From positions 2,931,562 to 2,995,561 of the forward strand of contig NZ_OY763421.1 in assembly GCF_963667555.1 (NCBI RefSeq): a stretch of DNA of 64,000 nucleotides, read 5' to 3'. Position 1 is the stretch's first letter. Each line of letters begins with the position of its first letter. The DNA is from an uncultured Methanolobus sp. Lineage in GTDB: Archaea; Halobacteriota; Methanosarcinia; Methanosarcinales; Methanosarcinaceae. The position numbers and the translations under genes were made by a program. Positions 52,151 through 61,674 of this stretch are shown one piece after another. Below the pieces are notes generated by a model. It made no database searches. It was not told the origin of the DNA and saw only the letters and a program-made list of their open reading frames with translations.

Positions 52151-53011
52151 ATGGTAAAAACCAAAACAAACAAAGACCTGCTTAAGGAGAAAGGTTTTCT
52201 TTCCCAGAGGCAGGATGATCTCTTTTCAATGCGCCTGCACGCAGCAGGTGGAAATCTGACATCCGACTACCTCAGGGCAGTTGCAGATGCAGCAGACCGT
52301 TATGGCAAAGGCTATGTTCACGTAACCTCACGTCAGGGAATTGAAATTCCATTCGTTCATCTGGACAGTACTGAAGCCGCCAGAAATGATATGGATTCCG
52401 CAGGCATCGGTCCCGGAGCCTCAGGACAGAAGATACGTGCAGTAGTCGCCTGTCAGGGAGACAGAGTATGCAAACGTGGACTCATCGACTGTCAGGGAAT
52501 TTGCGAAGAAATAGATGACCTTTATTTCGCAGAACCTGTGCCCTACAAATTTAAGATCGCAGTTACAGGTTGTCCTGCTTCATGTCTTAAAGTTCAGGAG
52601 AATGACTTCGGTATCATGGGATTCTGTGAACCGGTCTTTGTAGACGAGAACTGCGTAATGTGCAGGGCATGTGAGAAAGCATGCGGCTCATCTGCCATCA
52701 CTATTGAGAACGGCAGTCTCTATCTTGATATGGATAAATGCGTGTCCTGCGGTTCATGTATCAGGGTGTGCAGAAAGGATGCCATTCAGAAAAAGGAACA
52801 GGGCTTCATAATATTTGTCGGTGGCAAAGTAGGTAAAAAGCCTCGCATGGGTGACATGCTGCTAAGAACACCAGACCTGTCAGTTGTATTTGATATACTT
52901 GAAAGATCAGTGAATTACTATCGTGAGAATGCTCTGGAAGGGGAAAGACTTGGTGATGTGATCGATCGTGTAGGTCTTGATGAGTTCAGGGAAACAATAA
53001 AGTATTCCTGA
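52151..53011 (+). CDS. Small siroheme sulfite/nitrite reductase-like protein with two ferredoxin motifs
   Basis: 286 residues from the ATG at 52151 (a GTG at 52142 is possible). 'VHVTSRQGIEIPFVH' is the siroheme-binding Arg/Gln strand; the coupled cluster motif is C-x5-C ('CQGDRVC') plus C-x3-C ('GCPASC'). Inserted between are two ferredoxin motifs, 'CVMCRACEKAC' and 'CVSCGSCIRVC'. This is the Dsr-like-protein architecture of methanogens and of the C-terminal half of F420-dependent sulfite reductase. Likely reduces sulfite or a related anion in the cytoplasm using electrons from the divergent FrhB-like protein. Confidence 0.85.
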   Translation: MVKTKTNKDLLKEKGFLSQRQDDLFSMRLHAAGGNLTSDYLRAVADAADRYGKGYVHVTSRQGIEIPFVHLDSTEAARNDMDSAGIGPGASGQKIRAVVACQGDRVCKRGLIDCQGICEEIDDLYFAEPVPYKFKIAVTGCPASCLKVQENDFGIMGFCEPVFVDENCVMCRACEKACGSSAITIENGSLYLDMDKCVSCGSCIRVCRKDAIQKKEQGFIIFVGGKVGKKPRMGDMLLRTPDLSVVFDILERSVNYYRENALEGERLGDVIDRVGLDEFRETIKYS

Positions 53012-53108
53012 TAAGTATCTTTCATATATCGTCTTGATACGATGTGCTGGGATCTTATGTGTAGTTCCGGCAGACAAAAACGACCATTATTCTGGTATCG
53101 GAGCACTC

Positions 53109-54098
53109 ATGAACGCAGAAACCAAAGCTCAACTCATCTCAGTGGGTTCCGTTAATATGGATCCCTCACTCATCCACTGGTTAACCATTCCAACAGCCGG
53201 CCCCGGAGCCGGAAATATTGCTTTCTTTTTCAACTCAGAAGGACACCGTGTCCGTCTTGCTGTGAAAAAAGATTCTCCACTTCAGGCTGAAATGGAAGGA
53301 GAGGAACTTGTAATCAGAAAGGATGGTGTTGAGGTCGCCAGAGGCAGTATTGAGGAAGAGCTTATCCACTGTCCTGACCAGGCGTTCATAACCATGTGCG
53401 AGAAGTGTATCTATGACTGTAAGTTCTGTCCTGTTCCCAAACTCAACGGCAAGGTCAAGAGCATGGACCAGATGCTTAAGATGATAGAAGAAGCCAACGG
53501 GACCGGCAGGATGAAAGCTATTTCTATTACATCCGGTGTGGAAATCTCAGCCGATGATGAGGTTGAAAGAGCTGAAAAACTAATCCGCAGGCTCAGGGCA
53601 AAGTACAAAGTCCCGATCGGAGTTTCAGTCTATCCAACAGAAGATTCAACCGGCAGACTAAAATTTGCAGGTGCTACCGAGCTAAAATATAATGTTGAGA
53701 CAATGGACAGAAAGCTCCACGCAGAATTATGTCCGGATCAGGATCTTGAATACCTGCTTAATGCTCTCAGGGAGGGAGTGAAGGTATTTGGAAAGAACAA
53801 GGTCTGTTCCAATGTCATAATCGGTCTTGGAGAGACGGATGAATCCGCAAGGAAGGGAATTGAAGAACTCGTTTCTATTGGCGTTGTTCCAATTCTCAGG
53901 GCAGCCGCAAGACATCCTCTGCGTGAGGGCGAGGTCACAATAGAAAGACCAACTGCAGAAAGGTTACTAAATCTCAACCGTTTTCTGAAGGAAAAACTGG
54001 ATGAAGCAGGTCTGCGTGCAGATACTTTTGAGACAATGTGCCTGCCGTGTACAGGATGCGACATCAATCCTCATATTGATCTTGAGGAAAATGTATAG
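53109..54098 (+). CDS. Radical SAM protein linked to sulfite reductase-like gene
   Basis: 329 residues from the ATG at 53109, with GGAG six bases upstream; the longer frame from 53034 is rejected. A roughly 95-residue N-terminal domain precedes the radical SAM core, whose CxxxCxxC is 'CIYDCKFC', with a further Cys before it ('CEKC'). The C-terminus ends with 'MCLPCTGCDINPH', three Cys that may bind a second cluster, as in biotin-synthase-like or SPASM-type enzymes. I do not recognise a specific reaction. It could modify siroheme or a partner protein; its place after the reductase gene is the only hint. Confidence 0.75.
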   Translation: MNAETKAQLISVGSVNMDPSLIHWLTIPTAGPGAGNIAFFFNSEGHRVRLAVKKDSPLQAEMEGEELVIRKDGVEVARGSIEEELIHCPDQAFITMCEKCIYDCKFCPVPKLNGKVKSMDQMLKMIEEANGTGRMKAISITSGVEISADDEVERAEKLIRRLRAKYKVPIGVSVYPTEDSTGRLKFAGATELKYNVETMDRKLHAELCPDQDLEYLLNALREGVKVFGKNKVCSNVIIGLGETDESARKGIEELVSIGVVPILRAAARHPLREGEVTIERPTAERLLNLNRFLKEKLDEAGLRADTFETMCLPCTGCDINPHIDLEENV

Positions 54099-54131
54099 TG
54101 AATTTATGCTGAGTGATTGTGTGTAAGAAAA

Positions 54132-54701
54132 TTAAATCAATATTTCTTCTAATCCCACAACATTTCCATTTTTCTCTACTAATAAAAAACAAAGTTCAAT
54201 TTTTTGAATAAGGGGTGCTTTCTTCCATTTATCTGAAAGACTCTTGAATTTTGGTGAATTTGGAATTGCAATTGCCAATTTATCATTATCTTTGTAATCT
54301 TCAATAGTCATAAGTTGACCAATTGCTTCTCTCATTAATGGGTATTCTTTAGAGCTTTTACTATTTGATAGAGAACCTTTTTTGCTTTCAACTCGTAAAT
54401 AAAATCCATTAATGAGTTTTGCTACAACATCTCCTTTACCTGGTGTGGAATGAATTTCAATATTGTACTTGGAGTTATCCACACTATAAATGCCTCTCCA
54501 ATCTCTTTGCTTTTTGATTAGTTGGCAGTTGTTTTTCTCCATGAAATCTTCAATTGGAAATATGATATTTCCAGATGTTTCAACTTGTGCACCATCGATA
54601 GCTACCATTACATTTGATGTAACTAGAGTATTTCGAACAAGGTAAAGCGCAAGGTTAAGACTAACTTCTGCTTCAGGCATCATATCTTGATTATAAGCCA
54701 T
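54132..54701 (-). CDS. AT-rich PD-(D/E)XK-like protein of unknown role
   Basis: 189 residues. 'PGKGDVVAKLINGFYLRVESKKG' shows a possible D...ExK nuclease metal site at about 88-110. An N-terminal helix and the C-terminal 'LIQKIELCFLLVEKNGNVVG' have no family I recognise. The gene is more AT-rich than its neighbours and alone on its strand here, pointing to acquisition. A restriction-type or defence nuclease is possible but weakly supported. Confidence 0.55.
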   Translation of the reverse strand: MAYNQDMMPEAEVSLNLALYLVRNTLVTSNVMVAIDGAQVETSGNIIFPIEDFMEKNNCQLIKKQRDWRGIYSVDNSKYNIEIHSTPGKGDVVAKLINGFYLRVESKKGSLSNSKSSKEYPLMREAIGQLMTIEDYKDNDKLAIAIPNSPKFKSLSDKWKKAPLIQKIELCFLLVEKNGNVVGLEEILI

Positions 54702-54759
54702 TTTTCAGCAACTCATGAATGTTTGGTCTATACTTTAGAGAAGTATGAGATTAATGTTT

Positions 54760-54990
54760 TTATTTCATCCTCTTCTCAATAATTCCCGGCCAAACCGAAG
54801 CCGCCACTATCATACTAAGCATAAAAACAAAGATCATGCCTGCAATTATATCGACCTGGCTGTAAAGTGGAACATCTCTTGAGCCGTTCACTACAAAGGA
54901 GAGTACCGTAAAAACAGCCACAAGTACAAGTGAAGAGGCAACGCTGGCAATTAAAGCATACTTTCCTTTATTCTCTGAAATATTATCCAT
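54760..54990 (-). CDS. Small two-helix membrane protein next to copA
   Basis: 76 residues with two hydrophobic helices (about 10-32 and 45-68) and a basic end (EKRMK). It starts 16 bases after the copper ATPase stop on the same strand, so it probably belongs to that operon. No family recognised and no metal-binding Cys or Met cluster. Confidence 0.6.
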   Translation of the reverse strand: MDNISENKGKYALIASVASSLVLVAVFTVLSFVVNGSRDVPLYSQVDIIAGMIFVFMLSMIVAASVWPGIIEKRMK

Positions 54991-55006
54991 GCGCTTATCT
55001 CCTCCT

Positions 55007-57775
55007 TTATTTGATCCTGCTTCTTTTCATCAGGAGTGAGTTGGTTGTAACCGATACTGAACTCATGGCCATGAACGCTGCAGCAAGTTCAGGAGTTATC
55101 ACTATCTTTCCGATGAAAGGATAAAGTAGTCCTGCAGCAAGGGGAATTCCGATGCTGTTGTAACCGAATGCCCAGAAAAGGTTCTGTTTTATCTTGTTCA
55201 TTGTCAGTCGGCTGAGCCTGATAGAAGCCAGTACGTCCCTGAGATCGTTCTTTATCAAAACAATTTGTGCGGATTCCATTGCAATATCAGTTCCGGCTCC
55301 CATTGCAATTCCAATGTCGGATTGTGTGAGTGCAGGTGCATCGTTGATACCATCGCCCACCATTGCAACAACTCTCCCTTCATCCTGAAGCTTTTTGATC
55401 TCAGAAGCTTTGTCGCCAGGAAGAACCTCCGAGAGTACTCTCTTAATTCCAAGCTGCGATGCAATAGCATCGGCAGTCCTGCGGTTGTCACCGGTTATCA
55501 TCACAACCTCAATATCCATTTTCTGAAGTTTCTCAACGGCTTCCTTTGAGTTCTCCTTGAGAGTATCCGCAACAGCAACCAGTCCTATTGCCTGTCCGTC
55601 CATTGCAACTATCATGGCAGTCTTGCCCTGAGACTCCAGTTTCTCCATTTCAGGATTCAGTGATGAACTGTCAATATTGTTATCTTCCATGAGCTTGCGG
55701 GTTCCAAGCAGTACACTGCTACCATCAATTTTAGCTTCTACTCCGTGTCCTGCTATTGAATTGAAGTGCTCAACGCTTTTCAGGGAGAGTTTCTTATCTT
55801 CGGCAGCCTTTACAATTGCTTCTCCAAGAGGGTGCTCGGAGCCTTTCTCGGCACTTGCTGCAATTGCAAGTATTTCATCATTGTCATGTCCTGAAGTAAG
55901 TATAACATCTGTAAGTTCCGGTTTGCCTTTAGTGAGCGTGCCGGTCTTGTCGAACACAATAGTGTCTATCTTAAGTGTTCTTTCAAGTGCTTCTCCGCCT
56001 TTGATAAGGATTCCATTCTCGGCACCCTTTCCAGTTCCAACCATGATAGCGGCAGGTGTTGCGAGTCCAACGGCACATGGGCATGAGATTACAAGAACTG
56101 TGATCGATATGAGTAATGAGAACAGGAATGGACTTTCAATTCCTGAATTAACAGCAGCATCGAATGCTTCGTATCCAATGAAGTACCAGAAGAAGAATGC
56201 TGCAAGCGCTATTACGTGAACTATAAGAATGAAGTGACCTGCGACAACATCGGCAATGCGCTGTATCGGTGCTTTAGAATTCTGTGCATTCTCCACAAGT
56301 TCGATAATTCTTGCAAGGGCGGTATCAGCACCGACATTGGTTGCCCTGAATTTGAGTGCTCCGGACTTGTTGATGGTGGAGCCGATTACCATGTCCTCTA
56401 CGTTTTTCTCAACAGGTATGCTCTCACCTGTTATCATGGATTCATCAATTGCAGAAGAACCTTCGATAACAACGCCATCAACCGGGATCTTCTCTCCGGG
56501 TCTTACAAAAACGATGTCATCAACCTGAACATCCTCAACCGGGATCTCTTTTTCCTGACCTGCAACGATGATGCGTGCGGTCTTTGCCTGAAGACCAATG
56601 AGCTTCTTGATTGATTCGGATGTCCTTCCCTTTGCCCTTGCCTCAAGGTATCTGCCAAGGGTTATGAAAGTGATAAGCATCACAGCAGTGTCGTAGTACA
56701 CATGCTCGTAACCGGGGCCGAGGTTCAGGTATGTGGCTGCGATACTGATAACATAAGCAGCACCTGTTCCGGTTGCAATGAGCAGGTTCATGTCGGTGAC
56801 GCCGTGTTTCAGTCCTTTGTATGTACCGACAAAGAACTGTCTTCCGGGGAAGACCATTACGATGGTTGCCAGAAGGAACAGCAGATTTCTGTCTGAAAAG
56901 AAATCAGGTACAAATCCGAAGTATGCGGGGAACATGTTGCTCATGTTTCCAAGCATGATGGGAATAAGAACTGCAATAGATATCAGCAGGTTGTTTCTCT
57001 GGCTGCGTATCTCTTTTTCTCTTTCTTTTCGTTCCCTGTCTTCAGCTTCATGCCGGTCAGCCGGCAAAGAGGCGGTGTATCCTATGCCTTCAATGGCTTT
57101 TCTCATCTCATCAACTGAGACAAGTGATGAATTGTATTCGACCTGCGCCCTTGCGGTTGTGATGTTCACATTTGCGGAACTGACACCTTTGAGTCGTTTG
57201 AGTACTTTCTCAACATTCTGGGAACAAGCAGCGCATTTCATGCCTCCAACTTCAAGCACCACTCTGTCTTTGACAACATGATAACCAATTCCATCTACGG
57301 CTTTTTCCATATCTTCAAGACTGACAAGTGCAGGGTCGTAGCTGACAGATGCTCTTTCCATTGGCAGATTCACTGAAGCCGATGTCACACCACTTAGCTT
57401 CTTCAAAGTTCTTTCAACATTCTGCGAACACGCAGAACATTGCATTCCTGATACCTTGAATGCGACTTCCTTTACAGAACCTGGCTCCGTATTGCTCTCT
57501 TGCGGCTCCTCATCGTCGATAACTATCGGACATACAGCTTCTTCATCTGCAACAGGAATTGTGCATACGTCTTCGCCAACTTCATATCCTGCGGCTGTAA
57601 TTGCCTGTTTTATCTCTTCAAGACCGATTGTGTCAGGATTGAAATCAACAGATGCACTTTCATCCCCAAGACTTACATCTACAGAATTCACTCCTTCAAG
57701 AGCTGATATTGCATCAGTGACGCTCTTATGACAATGCATGCACATCATGCCATAGACTTTGATAGTAGCTTTCAT
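55007..57775 (-). CDS. copA: Copper-exporting P1B-type ATPase with three HMA domains
   Basis: 922 residues. Three N-terminal metal-binding domains: the first with '[11 protein letters not shown]' (about 8-18), the second '[12 protein letters not shown]' and third '[12 protein letters not shown]', the last two near-duplicates. Membrane core with '[13 protein letters not shown]' (CPC ion site), phosphorylation motif 'DKTGTLTKG', 'TGESIPVEK' actuator, the HP motif of P1B pumps in 'SEHPLGEAI', and '[10 protein letters not shown]'. CPC with two CxxC-HMA units fits Cu(I) export at the cell membrane. The metallochaperone gene lies just upstream on the same strand. Confidence 0.92.
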   Translation of the reverse strand: MKATIKVYGMMCMHCHKSVTDAISALEGVNSVDVSLGDESASVDFNPDTIGLEEIKQAITAAGYEVGEDVCTIPVADEEAVCPIVIDDEEPQESNTEPGSVKEVAFKVSGMQCSACSQNVERTLKKLSGVTSASVNLPMERASVSYDPALVSLEDMEKAVDGIGYHVVKDRVVLEVGGMKCAACSQNVEKVLKRLKGVSSANVNITTARAQVEYNSSLVSVDEMRKAIEGIGYTASLPADRHEAEDRERKEREKEIRSQRNNLLISIAVLIPIMLGNMSNMFPAYFGFVPDFFSDRNLLFLLATIVMVFPGRQFFVGTYKGLKHGVTDMNLLIATGTGAAYVISIAATYLNLGPGYEHVYYDTAVMLITFITLGRYLEARAKGRTSESIKKLIGLQAKTARIIVAGQEKEIPVEDVQVDDIVFVRPGEKIPVDGVVIEGSSAIDESMITGESIPVEKNVEDMVIGSTINKSGALKFRATNVGADTALARIIELVENAQNSKAPIQRIADVVAGHFILIVHVIALAAFFFWYFIGYEAFDAAVNSGIESPFLFSLLISITVLVISCPCAVGLATPAAIMVGTGKGAENGILIKGGEALERTLKIDTIVFDKTGTLTKGKPELTDVILTSGHDNDEILAIAASAEKGSEHPLGEAIVKAAEDKKLSLKSVEHFNSIAGHGVEAKIDGSSVLLGTRKLMEDNNIDSSSLNPEMEKLESQGKTAMIVAMDGQAIGLVAVADTLKENSKEAVEKLQKMDIEVVMITGDNRRTADAIASQLGIKRVLSEVLPGDKASEIKKLQDEGRVVAMVGDGINDAPALTQSDIGIAMGAGTDIAMESAQIVLIKNDLRDVLASIRLSRLTMNKIKQNLFWAFGYNSIGIPLAAGLLYPFIGKIVITPELAAAFMAMSSVSVTTNSLLMKRSRIK

Positions 57776-57814
57776 TTGTGAAAAGAAAAAGAATTGTTAT
57801 GGGATTTTCAAATA

Positions 57815-58024
57815 TCAGGCTACTACTGTGTAACCTGCATCTGTTACTGCTTCCTTGATCGCATCAAGACTTGCAACATCAGGGTCAAATGTTACCGTAG
57901 CCTGTTTTGCTGCGAGGTCAACTATCACTTCGCTTACTCCTGCTACGGCTCCAATAGATTTTTCCACATTTGCCTTGCAGTGTCCGCACATCATGCCATC
58001 GATCTTGATAACTTCTGTTGTCAT
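57815..58024 (-). CDS. copZ: Copper chaperone (HMA domain protein)
   Basis: 69 residues from the ATG at 58024 ('MTTEVIKIDGMMCGHCKANVEKSI'-type start, split here for length). A single ferredoxin-like HMA domain with the metal pair in 'MMCGHCK' and the ending 'DAGYTVVA'. It would hand Cu(I) to the ATPase 40 bases downstream. The longer frame starting at 58075 has no ribosome site and no family support. Confidence 0.88.
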   Translation of the reverse strand: MTTEVIKIDGMMCGHCKANVEKSIGAVAGVSEVIVDLAAKQATVTFDPDVASLDAIKEAVTDAGYTVVA

Positions 58025-58096
58025 GTTTTTGAATCTCCTATAATTTGTAAGGTACACTAAATATATAGGTTTCACGCTAGTAAAGTCTCTTGTCTT

Positions 58097-59119
58097 TCAG
58101 ACAATTCTCACACACTGTTCTATCATTTCCTTCCACTTGGCAGGAGTCTCAACAATCAGGGAATGTTTCATCATGCTGGCGGAATCTTCTGTTATGATCA
58201 GTTGTTCTTTTTTCAGGAATCCGCCTTTTAGTTCCACACCAACTATTTTTTTGTTAGGAATATCCATCTTCGCCTCTCCTGAAATATCCAGAACAGCAAG
58301 GCGCTTAGTTGTGAGTAAGATGAGTTCTGTTCCATTTCTTGATGAAATTATCAGGTGTTCTCCTCTTACGTATTCCGGGCGCATGCTCTGCAATGTTTCT
58401 TCAATGGATTGAAGTTTCCTGGAACTGAGAGGATATAATTTGAGCTTCTTGTTTCCGGTCACAAGAACCATCCTGCCGGATTCACAGTGCATTCCTAAAA
58501 GGTCTTTGAGTTCGACACGTTCTTCGATGTCTGAACTCTTTGAGAAGAGACCGGAACTTACTCTTTTCAAAAATATGTTCTTGTTAGTGATTGTGAGGGT
58601 GAATTTCTCGTTACCCATCATTACGTTTTCATTTGCAAGAACCTGTTCTCCTCTTTTGAGGATTGCTCCGCCATTATTTTCGTCCTGATTTCCAGACGTA
58701 TTATTTTCATATTGCAGTTCAGAAGCTGCGCATTCATCCGGAAGGTAATGGTTCAGCATCTCCACAAGCAGGTAACCGTTAATGAGTTTGAGATTGTGCT
58801 GTTCCGCTTCTTCAATGGCTTCCTTTGTAAAGGATGAACTTGTGACGATTATAACGCCATCAACATGGTCGCGATACCTGATACTGCTGTATTCCCTGAC
58901 ATCTTTCACGCCAACCGGGTTTGAGTATCTTTTTGCCTGAACGTGCCATGTGTGTACCAATCCGAAGTTCTCTATTCTTATTACAAGGTCTACTCCTCTG
59001 TCTTTTGAGTATTGGGTGACCTCTGTGTGGTATCCCATCTTTGAAAAAAGCCGTGAGAGCAGGATCTCAAAATCCTGTGGGTCGGTTTCAAGCAGGTGTT
59101 CAACAGTCCATTTTGCCAT
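58097..59119 (-). CDS. Mrr-type restriction endonuclease-like protein with PH-like C-terminus
   Basis: 340 residues. N-terminal 125 residues are an Mrr_cat PD-(D/E)XK domain: 'FEILLSRLFSKMGYHTEVTQ', 'DRGVDLVIRIENF' (Asp) and 'TWHVQAKRY' (Q-x-K), 'VIIVTSSSFTKEAIEEA'. Residues about 165-340 look like two PH-like or bacterial-PH repeats ('EQVLANENVMMGNEKFTLTI', 'GEHLIISSRNGTELILL'). Mrr-type enzymes cut modified DNA, yet many relatives are of unknown role. No methyltransferase partner is nearby. Confidence 0.78.
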   Translation of the reverse strand: MAKWTVEHLLETDPQDFEILLSRLFSKMGYHTEVTQYSKDRGVDLVIRIENFGLVHTWHVQAKRYSNPVGVKDVREYSSIRYRDHVDGVIIVTSSSFTKEAIEEAEQHNLKLINGYLLVEMLNHYLPDECAASELQYENNTSGNQDENNGGAILKRGEQVLANENVMMGNEKFTLTITNKNIFLKRVSSGLFSKSSDIEERVELKDLLGMHCESGRMVLVTGNKKLKLYPLSSRKLQSIEETLQSMRPEYVRGEHLIISSRNGTELILLTTKRLAVLDISGEAKMDIPNKKIVGVELKGGFLKKEQLIITEDSASMMKHSLIVETPAKWKEMIEQCVRIV

Positions 59120-59369
59120 TATCTCGTCCTTTAATATCTAAATTGCCAGTAAATTCACTGTTCAGTTATAATTGATTTATAATCAGATATCTATCTTTTT
59201 GATGTTTATTTGTTTTTGCCTATTCTATATGGTATTGCTGAGTTAGTACACAACCATACAAAAACTTAAATGCATTGAGAATAGATAGTAGGAAGAATTA
59301 AAACGTCTATATTAAATCATGTTTACAGTTAAATATCTGTAGATAATATTATTCAAAAGGGTGAATTCA

Positions 59370-59762
59370 ATGGATGACATAGAATCTATCAGGCAGAAAA
59401 GAATGCAGCAACTGCAACAGTCTCTGGAGAAGAAGGACTATCCATCAGATACTGTGACAATAAGTGATGCTTCCTTTAATGAGTTCGTGTCGAAATATCC
59501 GCTTGTTCTGGTGGACTGCTGGGCACCCTGGTGTGGTCCATGCCGCATGCTTTCCCCGGTACTTGATGAACTGGCTGTTGAAATGCAGGGCAAGGTCGTA
59601 TTCGGGAAACTGAACGTTGACGAGCAGAAAATGACCGCCATAAAGTTTGGGATTACAAGCATTCCTGCAATGCTGATATTCAAAAACGGGGAGTTTGTCG
59701 ATAAACTGATAGGTGCCGTACCCAAACAAAATATAATCCAGAAACTTCAACCTTACATATGA
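59370..59762 (+). CDS. Thioredoxin
   Basis: 130 residues from the ATG at 59370 (GGTG six bases upstream; a GTG nine bases earlier is rejected). A 30-residue charged N-terminal helix precedes a thioredoxin fold with 'CWAPWCGPCRML' and cis-Pro 'GITSIPAMLIF'. Classic WCGPC active site. Its stop is nine bases before the next gene, so the two form an operon; thioredoxin may keep that partner reduced. Confidence 0.92.
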   Translation: MDDIESIRQKRMQQLQQSLEKKDYPSDTVTISDASFNEFVSKYPLVLVDCWAPWCGPCRMLSPVLDELAVEMQGKVVFGKLNVDEQKMTAIKFGITSIPAMLIFKNGEFVDKLIGAVPKQNIIQKLQPYI

Positions 59763-59771
59763 GGGATATAA

Positions 59772-61208
59772 ATGTCACACAAACCAAGAATTGCAGAAAG
59801 CCCTTCTGTCCGCTTACTTGACTTAAAGGACAAATCAAAATCATATTTCATCGTAGCTTCAGTGGAAGTCGGTAACACCACAACCAAATGTATCCTTACC
59901 GCAACCAACCTTGAAGACGGAAAAACCCGTCTTGTCAAAAAGACCGTCAGCATGACAAGGGATGTCCGTCCTCCTAAACCCGGGGAAGAGGTTTTTGGAA
60001 GAACACTTAACGGTGTTGAACTGACAAGGGAATCCGTTGGCGAACTTGTAAAGGATACTCTCCTTGGAGCCGTCAAGGACGCAAATCTTGATATTAAGAC
60101 CGACGTTCATTTTGTAGTCCGCTCAACTGGTGTTGTTGCGGGTTTTGATTCCCCTGATGAGGTTGGAGAATTCATCAAGGCATTGGCAGACGGGTGTCTT
60201 CTGGCAGGTGTTCCACCAAACAGAATGACACCACCAATGTCCCTGTCAAATATCCCTGACAGGTTCCAGAAATACTCCAAACTTGAGAAGGTCATATTTG
60301 ACGGTGCAGTGGCAAGTGTAACTCCTCCTGTCGGTGCAACAGGTGTTGAGATAGTTGCTAACGAAATGGAAGGTGAGCTTGCAACAGCCGGTATCAAGGA
60401 AGGTGCAAAGTGGGTTGATGTTGATTTCCGCAATCCTTGCATGTCAATGGACTTCGGTACGACCCTTGACGGCAGGATAATCAGCCCTGACCTTCCATAT
60501 GCAAAGACAATCGGAAACTTCTGTGGATATGCAGGCGCAATTCCTGATACTATCATTAAAGGAACCGGCATGGTAGATTCTAAAAAAGGTACCGCACTTG
60601 ATGTTTTCGATGGCAAGTCACTTGATGGCATCGCCCTTAAACTGAAAAGCAAGACCATACACGAATATGCGGATAAGATACTGAGTTACATTATCATTGA
60701 GAAGGTGCCAAAAGGCCGCACAAGATATGGTAGTGTACCTGTCAATTCCGAAGCTGCTGATGCCATAAATGTAGTTCTTATCGGTTGTGATGTAGGTGAG
60801 AACGGTACTGATATGGATAAGCTTGCAGCTCTTGGTGCTGAGATATACGAAAAGCATAACGTAAAGGTTCTGTTTGCTGTCATTGATGAAGTAATGGCAC
60901 GTGTTGTACAGCGTCTTGTAAAGGTTGCACAGGATGAAGGTCTTGTCTTTGAGGACAGTGCAATAGGTATCACCGGAAGGGCAGGTATCACCGGAAACAA
61001 GCCAAAGCTGGTGCTCAAATATCTCCACGAGCTTGGAATTAACCACAATATCGAAGAACATGTGGTATTCGTGGATGATGGTCTTGCGCGCGGCGCGGCT
61101 GTAATGGCAAGGTGTATGAATTCCCTTGGAACAACCTTTAACCCATTGGGCGGTCACCGGGGTGGAAAGTGCATCCTGGCACAGCGTATCAAATTGCAGA
61201 ACAAGTAA
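59772..61208 (+). CDS. Methanogenesis marker protein 14
   Basis: 478 residues. I recognise it as methanogenesis marker 14 from 'FIVASVEVGNTTTKCILTAT' at about 27-46 and 'NPCMSMDFGTTLDGRII', which resemble the phosphate loops of the actin/hexokinase (ASKHA) ATPase fold, and from its size. The C-terminus has 'GLARGAAVMARCMNSLGT' and 'GGHRGGKCILAQRI'. Proteins with this profile occur in nearly all methanogens but lack an assigned reaction; such ATPases often activate corrinoid or other metalloenzymes. The gene is co-transcribed with thioredoxin. Confidence 0.82.
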   Translation: MSHKPRIAESPSVRLLDLKDKSKSYFIVASVEVGNTTTKCILTATNLEDGKTRLVKKTVSMTRDVRPPKPGEEVFGRTLNGVELTRESVGELVKDTLLGAVKDANLDIKTDVHFVVRSTGVVAGFDSPDEVGEFIKALADGCLLAGVPPNRMTPPMSLSNIPDRFQKYSKLEKVIFDGAVASVTPPVGATGVEIVANEMEGELATAGIKEGAKWVDVDFRNPCMSMDFGTTLDGRIISPDLPYAKTIGNFCGYAGAIPDTIIKGTGMVDSKKGTALDVFDGKSLDGIALKLKSKTIHEYADKILSYIIIEKVPKGRTRYGSVPVNSEAADAINVVLIGCDVGENGTDMDKLAALGAEIYEKHNVKVLFAVIDEVMARVVQRLVKVAQDEGLVFEDSAIGITGRAGITGNKPKLVLKYLHELGINHNIEEHVVFVDDGLARGAAVMARCMNSLGTTFNPLGGHRGGKCILAQRIKLQNK

Positions 61209-61326
61209 TTCGGAACAAGTAATGTTCAGAAAAGGAATAATATGAATTGGCAGGTGTCCTGCCAGTTAACATTTTAAAATTTACTTTGAAAGCGGTTTTA
61301 AAAACAGCTATTAAACAGCTATATGC

Positions 61327-61425
61327 CTAAACTCTTCTCTTTTGCTGCCTTTTCACTTCTTTCTGGAACTCGATCTCATGTTTTTTCATAGATCTGTCAT
61401 GCCTGTTGGGTTTTGCTCCTTTCAA
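61327..61425 (-). CDS. Possible 32-residue basic protein
   Basis: A TTG start with a well placed GAGGTG (five bases upstream) begins 'KGAKPNRHDRSMKKHEIEFQ' and ends 'KEVKRQQKRRV', with TAG as stop. Strongly basic, no Cys, helical. The 460-base gap between 61209 and 61674 has nothing else gene-like; 61426-61674 looks empty apart from AT-rich promoter-like stretches. Confidence 0.35.
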   Translation of the reverse strand: MKGAKPNRHDRSMKKHEIEFQKEVKRQQKRRV

Positions 61426-61674
61426 AATAGCACCTCATAAGCGATCACAAATGATTCGTTTAACTACCGGCAAAGCATAAAGCTCGGAAAACTGAAAATA
61501 GCCTGCAAACCTTTACTTTTTAGTAAATCTACCTCTGTCATGTATTTATCAAAAATAGATTTGTACAACAGGAATTTATATTTTTTGTTTTCTTTCGTCA
61601 GGAAAGCAGGGACAATGTAATTTATATATTTATTTATGAATTGATGTGTGAAAAAATTCATTTTATTTCTCAAA

